Source of the DNA: Frateuria_A sp049727805
Lineage (GTDB): Bacteria > Pseudomonadota > Gammaproteobacteria > Xanthomonadales > Rhodanobacteraceae
Assembly: GCF_049727805.1 (NCBI RefSeq)
Contig: NZ_JBCNYA010000002.1
Span: 135,137 to 199,136, forward strand
Reading direction: 5' to 3'
DNA: 64,000 nt
In this document: positions 40,596 through 49,632 of the stretch, one piece after another
Numbering within the stretch: the stretch's first letter is position 1
Layout: each line of letters opens with the position of its first letter
Translations under genes and position numbers: made by a program
Notes under the pieces: generated by a model
What the model was told of the DNA's origin: nothing
Database searches by the model: none
Seen by the model: only the letters and a program-made list of their open reading frames with translations

Positions 40596-41407
40596 ACCCA
40601 GCAACCCGGGCCGTCCCGCGCGGCCTTCCGAAGATCAACCGCAACGTGGCCTTCCTGCTGGTCGCCATCGGGTTGGGCGCGGCGGCGAGCCTGCTCGCGG
40701 TGCGCTACGTCAACAACCAGGTTGCGGCGCGCACGCAGACCGCTCCCACGCCGACGCGCCAGGTGGTGGTGCCGGTGCACGACCTGGCCAAGGGCGCGAG
40801 CCTTACCCAGGACGACATCGCCACGCGCGACGTGCCCGCCGACTTCGTGCCGGCCGATGCGATCACCCCGGCGGACTACCAGCGCTACGTAGGCCAGCTG
40901 TTGCGCGCGCCGCTGGCGCAGGGCGCGCCGATCCCGGCCAGCGCGGTAGACCTGGTCACCGACCATTTCTCCAATGTGATCGCACCGGGCAAGGTGGCGT
41001 ACACGATCCAGGTGGACGAGACCAGCTCGGTCTCCGGCCTGATCGTGCCGGGCGACCATGTCGACCTGCTCCTGCTGCTCAGCGGCGACGGCGCCGGACG
41101 CGAGCAGATCCGCCCGCTGCTGGCCGACGTGCCGGTGCTGGCCACCGGCCGCCACGCGCGCGGCCTGCGTCCGCAGGACGGGCAGGCCGCGGACGGCAGC
41201 TACTCCAACATCACGCTGGGGCTGGTCCCGGCCGACGCGCAGCGCCTGGGCATGGCGATGAAGGTCGGCGAGCTGCGCGTGATGCTGCGCCCGGCCGGCG
41301 CGGACGACAACTACAACCTCAAGCTGTTGAGCAAGGCCGACCTGCTGCGGCAGGGACGGCCGGTCCGCGGCAACGGCATCCAGTTCATCATCGGCGGCAA
41401 CGGATAG
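40592..41407 (+). CDS. cpaB: Flp pilus assembly protein CpaB/RcpC (271 aa)
   Basis: N-terminal membrane anchor (about residues 18-38), then the SAF domain with VVVPVHDLAKGASLTQDDI and RDVPADFVP, and the RcpC domain with VDETSSVSGLIVPGDHVDLLL. CpaB sits in the periplasm and cooperates with the secretin. ATG 40592 overlaps the prepilin stop; an in-frame ATG at 40586 would add two residues. Confidence 0.92.
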   Translation: MNPATRAVPRGLPKINRNVAFLLVAIGLGAAASLLAVRYVNNQVAARTQTAPTPTRQVVVPVHDLAKGASLTQDDIATRDVPADFVPADAITPADYQRYVGQLLRAPLAQGAPIPASAVDLVTDHFSNVIAPGKVAYTIQVDETSSVSGLIVPGDHVDLLLLLSGDGAGREQIRPLLADVPVLATGRHARGLRPQDGQAADGSYSNITLGLVPADAQRLGMAMKVGELRVMLRPAGADDNYNLKLLSKADLLRQGRPVRGNGIQFIIGGNG

Positions 41408-41409
41408 GC

Positions 41410-42777
41410 ATGGAAGAAATCATCGGATCGACCCGCGGCGCGCCGCCGCGGCTGCGTCGCAGGACGGCACGCAAGGGACCCGGGCGGCGCGTGCCGCTGC
41501 TGGCCTGCCTGGCCATGCTGCTGGCCCCGGCGGCTCGTGCCGAGGCGCCGGTGATCCCGGACGCGATCACCATGTATGCCGGCCAGGCGCTGGTGCAGAA
41601 CGCGCCCGGCCCGCTCAAGCGCGTGGCGGTGGGCGACGGCAAGCTGATGCAGGTGAAGATGGTCGGCACGCGCGAGATGGTGCTGATCGCCAACCAGCCC
41701 GGCGACACCTCGCTGCAGCTGTGGATGCGCAACGGCGACCGCCGCAGCGTGTCGGTGCACATCGGCACCGGCAACAACGCGCAGGCGGCCGAAACGATCG
41801 GCAAGCTGCTTTCCGGCAGCGAGCACATCAAGAGCGAATCGATCGGCGGCCAGGTCGTGCTCACCGGCAGCAACCTGTCGCCGGAGGAGACCGCGCACAT
41901 CGCGGCGATCAAGAAGCTCTACCCGCAGGTGCTCGACTTCACCACCGCCAACGCCGTGCAGATGCGCCCGGTGGTGATGATGAAGGTGCGCATCATGGAG
42001 TTCGACAAGAAGAAGCTCGACGAGCTGGGCATCAAGTGGGACAGCGTGATCGACGGCCCGGCCGGCGGGCTGGAGCACAACTGGATCACCAATCCCTACT
42101 TCGGCGTCTTCCCCGGCAGCGAGATCGGGCAACAGTTCAAGGACCTGGGCGTGCTGCCGGGCACGCAGTCGTTCCTCGGCATCGCCACCTCGATCACCTC
42201 GCAGATCAACCTGCTCATGCAGACCGGCGACGCCTGGGAACTGGCCGCGCCGCAATTGGCGGCGCGCAGCGGCGGCGTGGCCGACTTCCTGGTCGGCGGC
42301 GAGGTGCCGATCCCGATCCGCCAGGCGTTCGGCGAGGTCACCGTCGAGTACAAGCCCTACGGCATCAAGCTGCACATCGCGCCGGTGGTCAACAGCGCGG
42401 GCGACATCGCCACCGACATCCAGACCGAGATCAGCCGCATCGACCCGACGGTCAACGTGCTCGGCTACCCGGGCTTCCTCACCCGCCGCGCCGAGACGCA
42501 GCTCAACGTGCATGCCGGCGACACCATCGTGATTTCCGGCCTGGTCGACGCCACCGCCGCCAAGACCTTCGACAAGCTGCCCGGCCTGGGCGACATCCCG
42601 GTGCTGGGCGCGCTGTTCCGTTCGCGCAACTTCCAGCGCAACCGCACCGACCTGGTGATGTTCATCACGCCGACGGTGGTCGATGCCAATTCGCCGGAGA
42701 ACCGCGCACTGATCGAGAAGAGCGACCGCCTGCGCGACGACCTGCGCAAGGTGGCCGGCAGCGAGATCGTCGACTGA
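41410..42777 (+). CDS. cpaC: Tad secretin CpaC/RcpA (455 aa)
   Basis: Outer-membrane secretin. A basic N-terminal extension precedes the signal peptide core (VPLLACLAMLLAPAARAEA). The N-domain with GDTSLQLWMRNGDRRS and a BON-like region lead to the secretin core: GEVPIPI, EYKPYGIKLHIAPVV and the closing LPGLGDIPVLGALFRS and FITPTVVD. Two bases follow the cpaB stop. Confidence 0.93.
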   Translation: MEEIIGSTRGAPPRLRRRTARKGPGRRVPLLACLAMLLAPAARAEAPVIPDAITMYAGQALVQNAPGPLKRVAVGDGKLMQVKMVGTREMVLIANQPGDTSLQLWMRNGDRRSVSVHIGTGNNAQAAETIGKLLSGSEHIKSESIGGQVVLTGSNLSPEETAHIAAIKKLYPQVLDFTTANAVQMRPVVMMKVRIMEFDKKKLDELGIKWDSVIDGPAGGLEHNWITNPYFGVFPGSEIGQQFKDLGVLPGTQSFLGIATSITSQINLLMQTGDAWELAAPQLAARSGGVADFLVGGEVPIPIRQAFGEVTVEYKPYGIKLHIAPVVNSAGDIATDIQTEISRIDPTVNVLGYPGFLTRRAETQLNVHAGDTIVISGLVDATAAKTFDKLPGLGDIPVLGALFRSRNFQRNRTDLVMFITPTVVDANSPENRALIEKSDRLRDDLRKVAGSEIVD

Positions 42778-42784
42778 GGCTGCC

Positions 42785-44503
42785 ATGTTCGAAGTGCTGA
42801 TCGAAACCGCCAACCGCGACCCGCGCCAGGTGCGCTGCCTCAACGCCGCCTGCGGCATCGGCCGTGGCGAGGACAACCTGGTGATCCTGCAGGGCTGGAA
42901 CATCGCGCGCGAGCACGCCACCTTGAGTGCGCGGCGCAACGGCGTGTTCATCGAGGTGCTGTCCGGGCGTGCGCCGATCGCGGTCAACGGCAGCCGCGTG
43001 CAGAGCGAGCACGGCCCGCTGCACCGCGACGACGTGGTGACCATCGGCGCCTACCGGCTGCGCGTGCTGGCCGATCCCGCCGAATCGACGGTGCCGGTCA
43101 CGCCGCCGGCGTCCAACGCGCCCGATGGCGCGATGCACGAGCCGGCGCCCGTGGCCGCACCCACGCCCGTGCCCACGGCCGCGCCGGTGCCGGCGAGTGT
43201 GCCGTCCACCGTGGTCGCGCCGCCGGACATGCTCGAGTGGCGCACGCGCGTGCACCAGTCGCTGGTGCGCCAGATGGACCTGCGCCGCGTCGACGTGCGC
43301 GGGATGAGCGACGAGGAACTGCGCAGCAAGACCGCCGCGCTGATCGACGAGATCATCGCGCGCGAGTTCGACGACCTGCCGCGCAGCATCAACCGCCGCC
43401 GGCTGGCCAAGCAGGTGCTCGACGAGGCGATCGGCTTAGGCCCGCTGGAGGACCTGCTCGCCGACGAGACCGTCACCGAGGTGATGGTCAACCGCTCCGA
43501 CGAGATCTACATCGAGCGCGCCGGCCGCATCGAGAAGTCGCCGGTGATCTTCACCAGCGACAAGGCGGTGCTGTCGGCGATCGAGCGCATCGTGGCGCCG
43601 CTGGGCCGGCGCATCGACGAGAGCTCTCCGATGGTCGACGCGCGCCTGGCCGACGGCTCGCGCGTCAACGCGGTGATCCCGCCGGTGGCGCTGCGCGGGC
43701 CTTCCTTGAGCATCCGCAAGTTCAGCAAGCGCAAGCTCACCGGCGACGACCTGCTCGCCTACGGCTCGACCAGCGAGGCGATGCTCCAGTTCGTGCAGGT
43801 GGCGGTGCGCGAGCGGCGCAACATCGTGGTCACCGGCGGCACCGGCTCGGGCAAGACCACGCTGCTCAACATCCTGTCCAACTTCATTCCCGACGAGGAA
43901 CGCATCGTCACCATCGAGGATGCGGCCGAACTCAAGCTCAGCCAGCCCAACCTGGTGTCGATGGAATCGCGTCCGGCCAACCTCGAAGGCAAGGGTCTGA
44001 TCACCATCCGCGACCTGGTACGCAACGCGCTGCGCATGCGCCCGGACCGCATCGTGGTCGGCGAGTGCCGCGGCGGCGAGGCGCTGGACATGCTGCAGGC
44101 GATGAACACCGGCCACGAGGGCTCGCTCACCACCGCGCACGCCAATTCGCCGCGCGATGCGCTGTCGCGCCTGGAGGTGATGGTGATGATGGCCGGCATG
44201 GACCTGCCGATGGTGGTGGTGCGCGAGCAGATCGCCTCGGCGATCGACCTGATCATCCACCAGCGCCGCTTCCCCTGCGGTTCGCGCAAGATCACCCACA
44301 TCTGCGAGGTGACCGGCATCGAGAGCGGCACCATCCAGACCCAGGACCTGTTCGTGTTCCGCGCACGCGACCAGCGGGGACCGGGCGGCAAGGTGCGCGG
44401 CGAGTTCAGCCCCACCGGCGCGGTGCCCGAGTTCTACGAGGAACTGGGCGAGCGCGGGGTGGCGGTGGACATGTCGATCTTCCGTCCGGCCGGCGAGGGC
44501 TAG
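42785..44503 (+). CDS. cpaF: FHA domain-CpaF/TadA secretion ATPase fusion (572 aa)
   Basis: N-terminal FHA domain (about residues 1-100: GIGRGEDN with Arg27, IAREHATL with His44, VNGSRV), an Ala/Pro/Val linker (about 105-145), then the CpaF hexameric ATPase with Walker A GGTGSGKTT at 351-359, Asp box LISIRKFSKRK-like region before it, and VGECRGGEALDMLQAMNTGHEGS. In FHA domains the residue before RxxH is normally Ser and contacts phosphothreonine; here it is Ala41. This ATPase powers Flp pilus assembly. FHA fusion is uncommon in Tad loci and implies kinase-linked or protein-docking control. Confidence 0.9.
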   Translation: MFEVLIETANRDPRQVRCLNAACGIGRGEDNLVILQGWNIAREHATLSARRNGVFIEVLSGRAPIAVNGSRVQSEHGPLHRDDVVTIGAYRLRVLADPAESTVPVTPPASNAPDGAMHEPAPVAAPTPVPTAAPVPASVPSTVVAPPDMLEWRTRVHQSLVRQMDLRRVDVRGMSDEELRSKTAALIDEIIAREFDDLPRSINRRRLAKQVLDEAIGLGPLEDLLADETVTEVMVNRSDEIYIERAGRIEKSPVIFTSDKAVLSAIERIVAPLGRRIDESSPMVDARLADGSRVNAVIPPVALRGPSLSIRKFSKRKLTGDDLLAYGSTSEAMLQFVQVAVRERRNIVVTGGTGSGKTTLLNILSNFIPDEERIVTIEDAAELKLSQPNLVSMESRPANLEGKGLITIRDLVRNALRMRPDRIVVGECRGGEALDMLQAMNTGHEGSLTTAHANSPRDALSRLEVMVMMAGMDLPMVVVREQIASAIDLIIHQRRFPCGSRKITHICEVTGIESGTIQTQDLFVFRARDQRGPGGKVRGEFSPTGAVPEFYEELGERGVAVDMSIFRPAGEG

Positions 44504-44559
44504 CCGATGGCTCCGCGGGCATCCTTCCGGGCAGGCGCCATCTATCGGAGGGCCGGCGC

Positions 44560-45402
44560 ATGCTGACCATCGCGCTCGCCGTCTTCCTCTGCACCGCCAT
44601 GGCCGGCTTCCTGCTTGCGCGCGCTTCGGTGGTGTTCTGGGGGCGTTATCGGGAGACCTTCACCGAGCAGGCGCGCTTCAACCTGGCCGACCTGTTCCTG
44701 TTCATGGACACGCGCGGGCTGTTCCGGCTGAACGTGGTGGCAATCGTGCTGGTGCCGGCGGTGCTGTGGCTGGCCACCGGCAATCCGCTGCTGGCCATCG
44801 CTGCGCTGGTGCTGGTAATGGTGCTTCCCAAGAAGCTCTACGCCTGGCTGCGCCAGCGGCGCATCGACAAGATCCAGCAGCAACTGCCCGACGGCTTGAT
44901 GATGGTGGCCGGCAGCATGCGCGCGGGCCTGGGCTTCACCCCGGCGCTGGAGAGCCTGGCGCGCGACGTCGAGCCGCCGCTGGCGCAGGAGTTCGCGCTG
45001 GTGCTGCGCGAGCAGCGCATGGGCGTGAAGCTCGACGACGCCCTGCAGCACTTCAACGACCGCGTGCCGGTGCAGGACGTGGCGCTGTTCGTCTCGGCGG
45101 TGGCGATCTCGCGCGAGGTCGGCGGCAACCTGGCCGAGAGCATGGCCTCGTTGGCCGACACATTGCGGCGGCGCCTGATCATGGAGGGCAAGGTCAAATC
45201 GCTCACCGCGCAAGGCCGCCTGCAGGGCATCGTGATGGCGCTGATGCCGGTGGGCCTGATCGGCTTCCTCTCCTTCGCCTACCCGCAGACCATGAACGCG
45301 ATGTACCACACGCCGACCGGCTGGGTGGTCATCGGCATCGCCGCGGTGATGGAGTACCTGGGCTACCGCATGTGCCGCAAGATCATGAGCATCGACATAT
45401 GA
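44560..45402 (+). CDS. tadB: Tad inner-membrane platform protein TadB (280 aa)
   Basis: T2SSF-domain protein with N- and C-terminal membrane helices; the core motif QLPDGLMMVAGSMRAGLGFTPAL and ISREVGGNLAESM are conserved in TadB. ATG 44560 follows GGAG. The stop overlaps the tadC start by 4 bases. It forms the platform together with TadC above the CpaF ATPase. Confidence 0.92.
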   Translation: MLTIALAVFLCTAMAGFLLARASVVFWGRYRETFTEQARFNLADLFLFMDTRGLFRLNVVAIVLVPAVLWLATGNPLLAIAALVLVMVLPKKLYAWLRQRRIDKIQQQLPDGLMMVAGSMRAGLGFTPALESLARDVEPPLAQEFALVLREQRMGVKLDDALQHFNDRVPVQDVALFVSAVAISREVGGNLAESMASLADTLRRRLIMEGKVKSLTAQGRLQGIVMALMPVGLIGFLSFAYPQTMNAMYHTPTGWVVIGIAAVMEYLGYRMCRKIMSIDI

Positions 45403-46289
45403 GCGTCATGCTGGTCGTGCTCGCGCTGGCGATGGGCGGTTGCGTCGGCTTCGGCGTGTGGTCGATCGGCGGCCTGCTGCGCGAGGTCCCCGCCGACGAG
45501 CGCCACTTCCAGGATCCGCTGCCGTTCGGGCTGCGGCTGATCTGGCCGTTGGTCAACGCGGCCACCTTCGCGATCGGCCCGCGGCTGTCGTCCGACAAGC
45601 TGGAAAAGGCGCACCACGAGCTGCAGACCGCCGGCCAGGATTTCGTGCTCACGCCGGAGCAACTCTACGGCCTGCGCGTGGTCGGCGCGGCGCTGGTGGT
45701 GCTGTTCGCCTGGGCGCTGCTGGGGCTGCTGCACCGGAGCGGCGCGATGGCCTACCTGCTGGCCAGCGCGTTGGGCGCGGGGCTGGGCTGGCTCTATCCC
45801 AACCTGTGGCTGGGCGAGCGGCGCAACAAGCGGCGCCGGCTGGTGATCAAGGACCTGCCGGTGTTCCTGGACTTCATCACCATGGCGGTGGAGGCGGGAC
45901 TCAACCTCACCGGCGGCATCGAGCAGGCCACGCTGAAGGGACCTCCCGGCCCGCTCTCGCAGGAGTTAAACCGGCTGTTGCGCGACATGCGTTCGGGTCT
46001 GCCGCGCGCCGAGGCGCTCAAGCGCATGGCAGAGCGCATGGACATGTCGCAGATCTCCAGCTTCACCGGCACGCTGATCCAGGCCGACCGCGTCGGCGCC
46101 AGCCTCGGCGACACCCTGCGCGCGCAGGCGGCGCAGCGGCGCGAGGAGCGCTTCCTGCGCGCCGAGAAGCTCGCGCTGGAGGCGCCGGTGAAGATGATGC
46201 TGCCACTGGTGATGTTCTTCTTTCCGTTGATCTTCCTGATGCTGGGCTATTTCATCTACCTGCGCATGAAGCAGGAGGGGATCCTGTGA
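45399..46289 (+). CDS. tadC: Tad inner-membrane platform protein TadC (296 aa)
   Basis: T2SSF-domain protein with several membrane helices (about 3-24, 85-130, 265-290). The core DLPVFLDFITMAVEAGLNLTGGIEQAT and the LIQADRVGASLGDTLRAQA segment are typical of TadC. Overlaps tadB (ATGA). Confidence 0.92.
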   Translation: MSVMLVVLALAMGGCVGFGVWSIGGLLREVPADERHFQDPLPFGLRLIWPLVNAATFAIGPRLSSDKLEKAHHELQTAGQDFVLTPEQLYGLRVVGAALVVLFAWALLGLLHRSGAMAYLLASALGAGLGWLYPNLWLGERRNKRRRLVIKDLPVFLDFITMAVEAGLNLTGGIEQATLKGPPGPLSQELNRLLRDMRSGLPRAEALKRMAERMDMSQISSFTGTLIQADRVGASLGDTLRAQAAQRREERFLRAEKLALEAPVKMMLPLVMFFFPLIFLMLGYFIYLRMKQEGIL

Positions 46290-46314
46290 GGATTTGCCTC
46301 GTGAGGGCCGGCGC

Positions 46315-46668
46315 ATGAAGGCCGGCAGCATCTGGCGCGGCGCGCAGCTGCTGGTGCCGCAGGCCTGGCGCGCCGACCGGCCTTGGAGCCGCGCGCGCGG
46401 CCTGCTCGGGCGTTCGCCGCTGCGCGCCCGCGCGGCGCAGGCGCTCTGGCTGGTGCCCTGCGGCGGCATCCACACGATGGGCATGGGCTACGCGCTGGAC
46501 GTGGTGTTCCTGGATCGCGAGGGCCGCGTGCTCGCCTGGCACGAGGCCGTCGCACCCTGGCGCCTGCGCCAGTGCCGCGGCGCGCGCCAGACGGTGGAAC
46601 TGGCGGCCGGCTCGATCGCCGGCCTGGAACCGGCACGAGGGGAGGTGTGGCAATGGCGCGCGGCCTGA
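46315..46668 (+). CDS. DUF192-family protein in the Tad locus (117 aa)
   Basis: Single DUF192 domain: RARGLLGRSPL, the conserved LWLVPCGGIHTMGMGYALDVVFLD and VELAAGSIA. No signal peptide. The family has no proven role but often accompanies Tad genes in other proteobacteria. The 3' end overlaps the TPR lipoprotein gene by 16 bases, so it is part of the operon. Confidence 0.85.
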   Translation: MKAGSIWRGAQLLVPQAWRADRPWSRARGLLGRSPLRARAAQALWLVPCGGIHTMGMGYALDVVFLDREGRVLAWHEAVAPWRLRQCRGARQTVELAAGSIAGLEPARGEVWQWRAA

Positions 46669-47138
46669 ATCGATTTCCCGCACTCTTGTGTGCGCTGGCG
46701 CTGGGCGGTTGCGCGGGCCACGCCCCGCGGCCGGGCCACGCCGAGGCACTGGCCAAGCTGGAAACGCGTGCCGCGCAGGATTACGCCGCCGGCCGCCTTC
46801 CGCAGGCGCTGGCGGCCTACCGGCAACTGGTCGAGCGGGTGCCGAAGGATCCCCAGCTGTGGTTCCGCCTGGGCAACGTGCAGACCCGCCTGCAGCAACT
46901 GGATGGTGCGGCCGATGCCTATCTGGAAGTACTGGCGCTGTCGCCGCGCGATGCGAAGGCCATGCACAACCTGGGCGTGGTGCGCCTGCGTCAGGCCGAG
47001 TCGGCATTCGCACAGAGCGCGGCCAGCGCCGGCGGCACGCAGCCGGCGCTGCACGGCCGCAGCGCGCGCATGGCCGATGGCATCGCGAGGCTGGCCGGAC
47101 CGGAACCGGCCTCTGCCGCCGCCGGGGCTTCGCCATGA
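46653..47138 (+). CDS. tadD: TPR lipoprotein, TadD-like (161 aa)
   Basis: Signal peptide with lipobox LGGC (Cys near residue 20), followed by about two to three TPR repeats (YAAGRLPQALAAYRQLVERVP; LWFRLGNVQTRLQQLDGAADAYLEVLAL; AKAMHNLGVV). TadD proteins help place or stabilise the secretin (pilotin-like). GGGGAGG precedes ATG 46653. Confidence 0.82.
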   Translation: MARGLNRFPALLCALALGGCAGHAPRPGHAEALAKLETRAAQDYAAGRLPQALAAYRQLVERVPKDPQLWFRLGNVQTRLQQLDGAADAYLEVLALSPRDAKAMHNLGVVRLRQAESAFAQSAASAGGTQPALHGRSARMADGIARLAGPEPASAAAGASP

Positions 47139-47788
47139 ACGCGCGCCGGCGGCGCCAGCGCGGCCAGGCGGTGGTCGAGATGGCGGTGGTGATCGCCGTG
47201 TTCGGCGTGTTCCTGCTCGGCCTGTTCCAGATGATCCTGTTCTACCGGGCAAAGAGCCTGGTCGACTATGCCGCGCTGCAGGCCGCGCGCAGTGGTTCGG
47301 TGCACGGTGCGCGGATGAGCGCGATGAAGACCGGCCTGGCCCGCGGCCTGATGCCGCTGTACGCGCACTCGCCCGACACTGCGGGGGCAGCCAAGGCCTA
47401 CGCCGAGGCGCTGGTCGCCGCCAACAATCCGCTGACCAGCGAGATCCAGGTCATCAGCCCTACCCGGGCCGCCTTCGCCGACTGGAAGGAGCGCCAGTAC
47501 GACGGCGCGCAGGCCATTCCCAACGACAGCCTGGCCTTCCGTCCGTCCACCCTGGGCAGCCGCAGCGGCCTGTCCGTGCAGGATGCCAACGTGCTCAAGA
47601 TCCGGGTGGTCTACGGCTACAAGATGATCGTGCCGGTGGTCGACAAGATCGTCATCGCCGCGCTGCGCCTGACCGGCGGCCTGGACGCCCGCGAGCGGCT
47701 GATGCTCGAAAGCGGCCGGCTGCCGATCGTGGCGCAGGCCGTGGTGCGCATGCAGAGCCCGGTCCGCGACGACGGCAGCCTGCCCTGA
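47135..47788 (+). CDS. tadE: TadE pseudopilin (217 aa)
   Basis: Leader ends at Gly10 (RRRRQRG), leaving QAVVEMAVVIAVFGVFLLGLFQ with Glu at +5, then the TadE motif FYRAKSLVDYAALQAARSGSV. A C-terminal domain of about 170 residues follows. It is the last gene of the locus and overlaps the TadD-like gene by 4 bases. Confidence 0.88.
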   Translation: MNARRRRQRGQAVVEMAVVIAVFGVFLLGLFQMILFYRAKSLVDYAALQAARSGSVHGARMSAMKTGLARGLMPLYAHSPDTAGAAKAYAEALVAANNPLTSEIQVISPTRAAFADWKERQYDGAQAIPNDSLAFRPSTLGSRSGLSVQDANVLKIRVVYGYKMIVPVVDKIVIAALRLTGGLDARERLMLESGRLPIVAQAVVRMQSPVRDDGSLP

Positions 47789-48046
47789 CACGCGGGAGCG
47801 GGCCCGCTTCAGGGGGACGCCGCCTTCAGTTTGTTTCCGCAGCGTCGATAAGTAACCCGCGATCGGTCGCGCCCGCCTAACGGATCGACCGCTAAAACCC
47901 TCGAGGCCGCCTCATCCGCCGCAAAAGTGTGACGGCATTCACGCTTTCCGACGGAAGTCCGTCGCGCGCCATAAAGACCACGCGGACTCCGCCGAAAGCA
48001 GTTATAGCTGCCGGGGAATGGCTCCGGAGCGCGCGAGGGTCAAGCT
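47789..48046. other. Intergenic region after tadE
   Basis: No gene seen in 258 bases. A GCGGGAGCGGGCCCGC dyad just after tadE may end transcription. The region should hold the promoter of the spore-coat-U-like gene, but no clear -35/-10 pair or sigma-54 site was found. It does not match the c-di-GMP-I riboswitch core. Confidence 0.4.
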
Positions 48047-48514
48047 ATGGCGAGTCGGTTCGGCAAGTTCGTGGTCGGTGGCCTGGCGGCCTCCCTGCTT
48101 ACCCTGCTGCCCGGCCCGTCTGCTGCCGAGCAGGCCTCGGCCACCCTGCGGGTGACGCTGCGGGTGGTGGCCTCCTGCAGCGTGCAGACCCAGCCGCTGG
48201 CGCTGTCCGACTACACCTCCGGCGGCCAGGCCACCGGCACGGCCTCGCCGGGCGCGATCGACGTGACCTGCGCGCGCGGCACGCCGGCTGCGGTGTACCT
48301 CGAAGGCAATCGCACCCTGCAGGGCCCGAGCGGCGACCGCGTCGCCTACGAAGTGCGCGCCAACGGCGCACCCTGGCGGGCCGGCGAAGCCATTCACGTC
48401 AAGGGAATGGGGCAGACGCCGGTGCACCTGGCGCTGTCCGGTTCGGTGCCGGCCGGGCAAAAGGTGGCGATGGGCGACTACGAGGACCAGGTGGTGGTCC
48501 GGGTCGTCTACTGA
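48047..48514 (+). CDS. Spore-coat-U (SCPU) domain protein, orphan copy (155 aa)
   Basis: Signal peptide (GLAASLLTLLPGPSAAEQ), then one SCPU domain with the CSVQTQPLALSDY motif (first Cys of the disulfide), IDVTCARGTPAAVYL and the C-terminal DYEDQVVVRVVY strand. These proteins are subunits of archaic chaperone-usher pili. It lies on the opposite strand from the Csu-like operon, 68 bases from its last gene, so it could be an alternative minor subunit. Confidence 0.85.
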   Translation: MASRFGKFVVGGLAASLLTLLPGPSAAEQASATLRVTLRVVASCSVQTQPLALSDYTSGGQATGTASPGAIDVTCARGTPAAVYLEGNRTLQGPSGDRVAYEVRANGAPWRAGEAIHVKGMGQTPVHLALSGSVPAGQKVAMGDYEDQVVVRVVY

Positions 48515-48582
48515 GCGCGGCTGATCGCCATTCGCCGCCGCGTGCGGATCGCCCGTCGCATCGACGCCAGTTGACCCGAACC

Positions 48583-49632
48583 TCAGTAGTACACGTACAC
48601 CGTTACCGCATCGAAATAATCGCCGCCCGCAGGCATGCCCTGGTTGGCGGCGATCTTGCCGTAGACGGTGTAGCTGTCGCTCGCGTTGCTCGGCTGCGTG
48701 TCGGTTCCGTCGGTGTTGCCCCAGACGTTGTTGAACCCGCTGTCGCGGTAGAGCTGGTAGGCGACGTAATCGCTGTGGGTCGGGCCGCCGCGCAGCTGCC
48801 GGCTGCCGTTCTGGTAGTTCTTCCCGTTGTCCAGCCCCACCCGGTAGCCGTTGTGGAAGTTGCAGGCGACGGTCAACGTAGTGGTCGCGGTAAGCCCGCT
48901 GGGATCCCCGTTGGCCACGCCGAAATCCATCGGGCTGGTGGTCACCTGACAGGTTTTCTGCATGTTGGCCGACACCATGAAGCCGCCGATGCTGCCGCCG
49001 CCCGAAGCGCCGGCGCAGCCGACACCGGACGCTCCGGTGTCGAAGGCCACGTCGCCACCGCCGTAAAGGGCGCTGTAGGTGCCGGTCTTGTTGGAGTTGT
49101 ACGAAACCTGGCTGGCGTCGATCTGCGCGTAGATCGGCACCGTGACGGGCGGGCTGGTCCCGGGAACGCCGCCTAGTGCCGCGGGCACCGATACGGTGCG
49201 CACATAGGGCGTTCCCCATTTGCCGGGGGTGTTGTACTTGCTGCCCCAGCCCTGGGTTCCGTTGACGTCCAGAAAGAGCTGGTAATCAAGGTTGCCGTTG
49301 CGCGGTCCGTCCATCGAACGCTGCGTGGCGCCGCCCGGATTGCCGATGCTTATGCAGGCGTCGATGGTCTTGGCCACGGCGTTCGTGTTGCTGCAGTAGT
49401 AGGTCAGGAAGCCGGTGGTCTGCAGGTTGCTGTTGCCGTTGAACGTCACATCGAGACCCCAGTAGGAGGGATCGACGTTGCCGAAGGTGACACTGGTGAT
49501 GGTCGCGCTGCAGCTGACGCCGGCGACGCTCGCCTGCGCCGCGTCGAGCGGGGCCATGCCGGAGGGCGCCAGCCACTGGCACAGGGCGAACAACCCGCCC
49601 AGCCACAGCCAGATGCGAATGCGTCGGATCAT
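48583..49632 (-). CDS. Two-domain SCPU tip protein, CsuE-like (349 aa)
   Basis: N-terminal signal segment (residues about 5-30), then two SCPU domains (about 35-185 and 205-349), each with a Cys pair (VSCSATITSVTFG...YYCSN; KTCQVTTSPMDFG...VACNFHNGY) and the C-terminal FDAVTVYVYY strand. In archaic chaperone-usher pili the two-domain SCPU protein is the tip adhesin. The start overlaps the usher stop by 4 bases (ATGA). Confidence 0.88.
   Translation of the reverse strand: MIRRIRIWLWLGGLFALCQWLAPSGMAPLDAAQASVAGVSCSATITSVTFGNVDPSYWGLDVTFNGNSNLQTTGFLTYYCSNTNAVAKTIDACISIGNPGGATQRSMDGPRNGNLDYQLFLDVNGTQGWGSKYNTPGKWGTPYVRTVSVPAALGGVPGTSPPVTVPIYAQIDASQVSYNSNKTGTYSALYGGGDVAFDTGASGVGCAGASGGGSIGGFMVSANMQKTCQVTTSPMDFGVANGDPSGLTATTTLTVACNFHNGYRVGLDNGKNYQNGSRQLRGGPTHSDYVAYQLYRDSGFNNVWGNTDGTDTQPSNASDSYTVYGKIAANQGMPAGGDYFDAVTVYVYY

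Noticed and set aside
47789..48046. Cyclic-di-GMP riboswitch upstream of the SCPU gene
   Set aside because: The conserved GEMM core blocks and the tetraloop-receptor arrangement could not be found.
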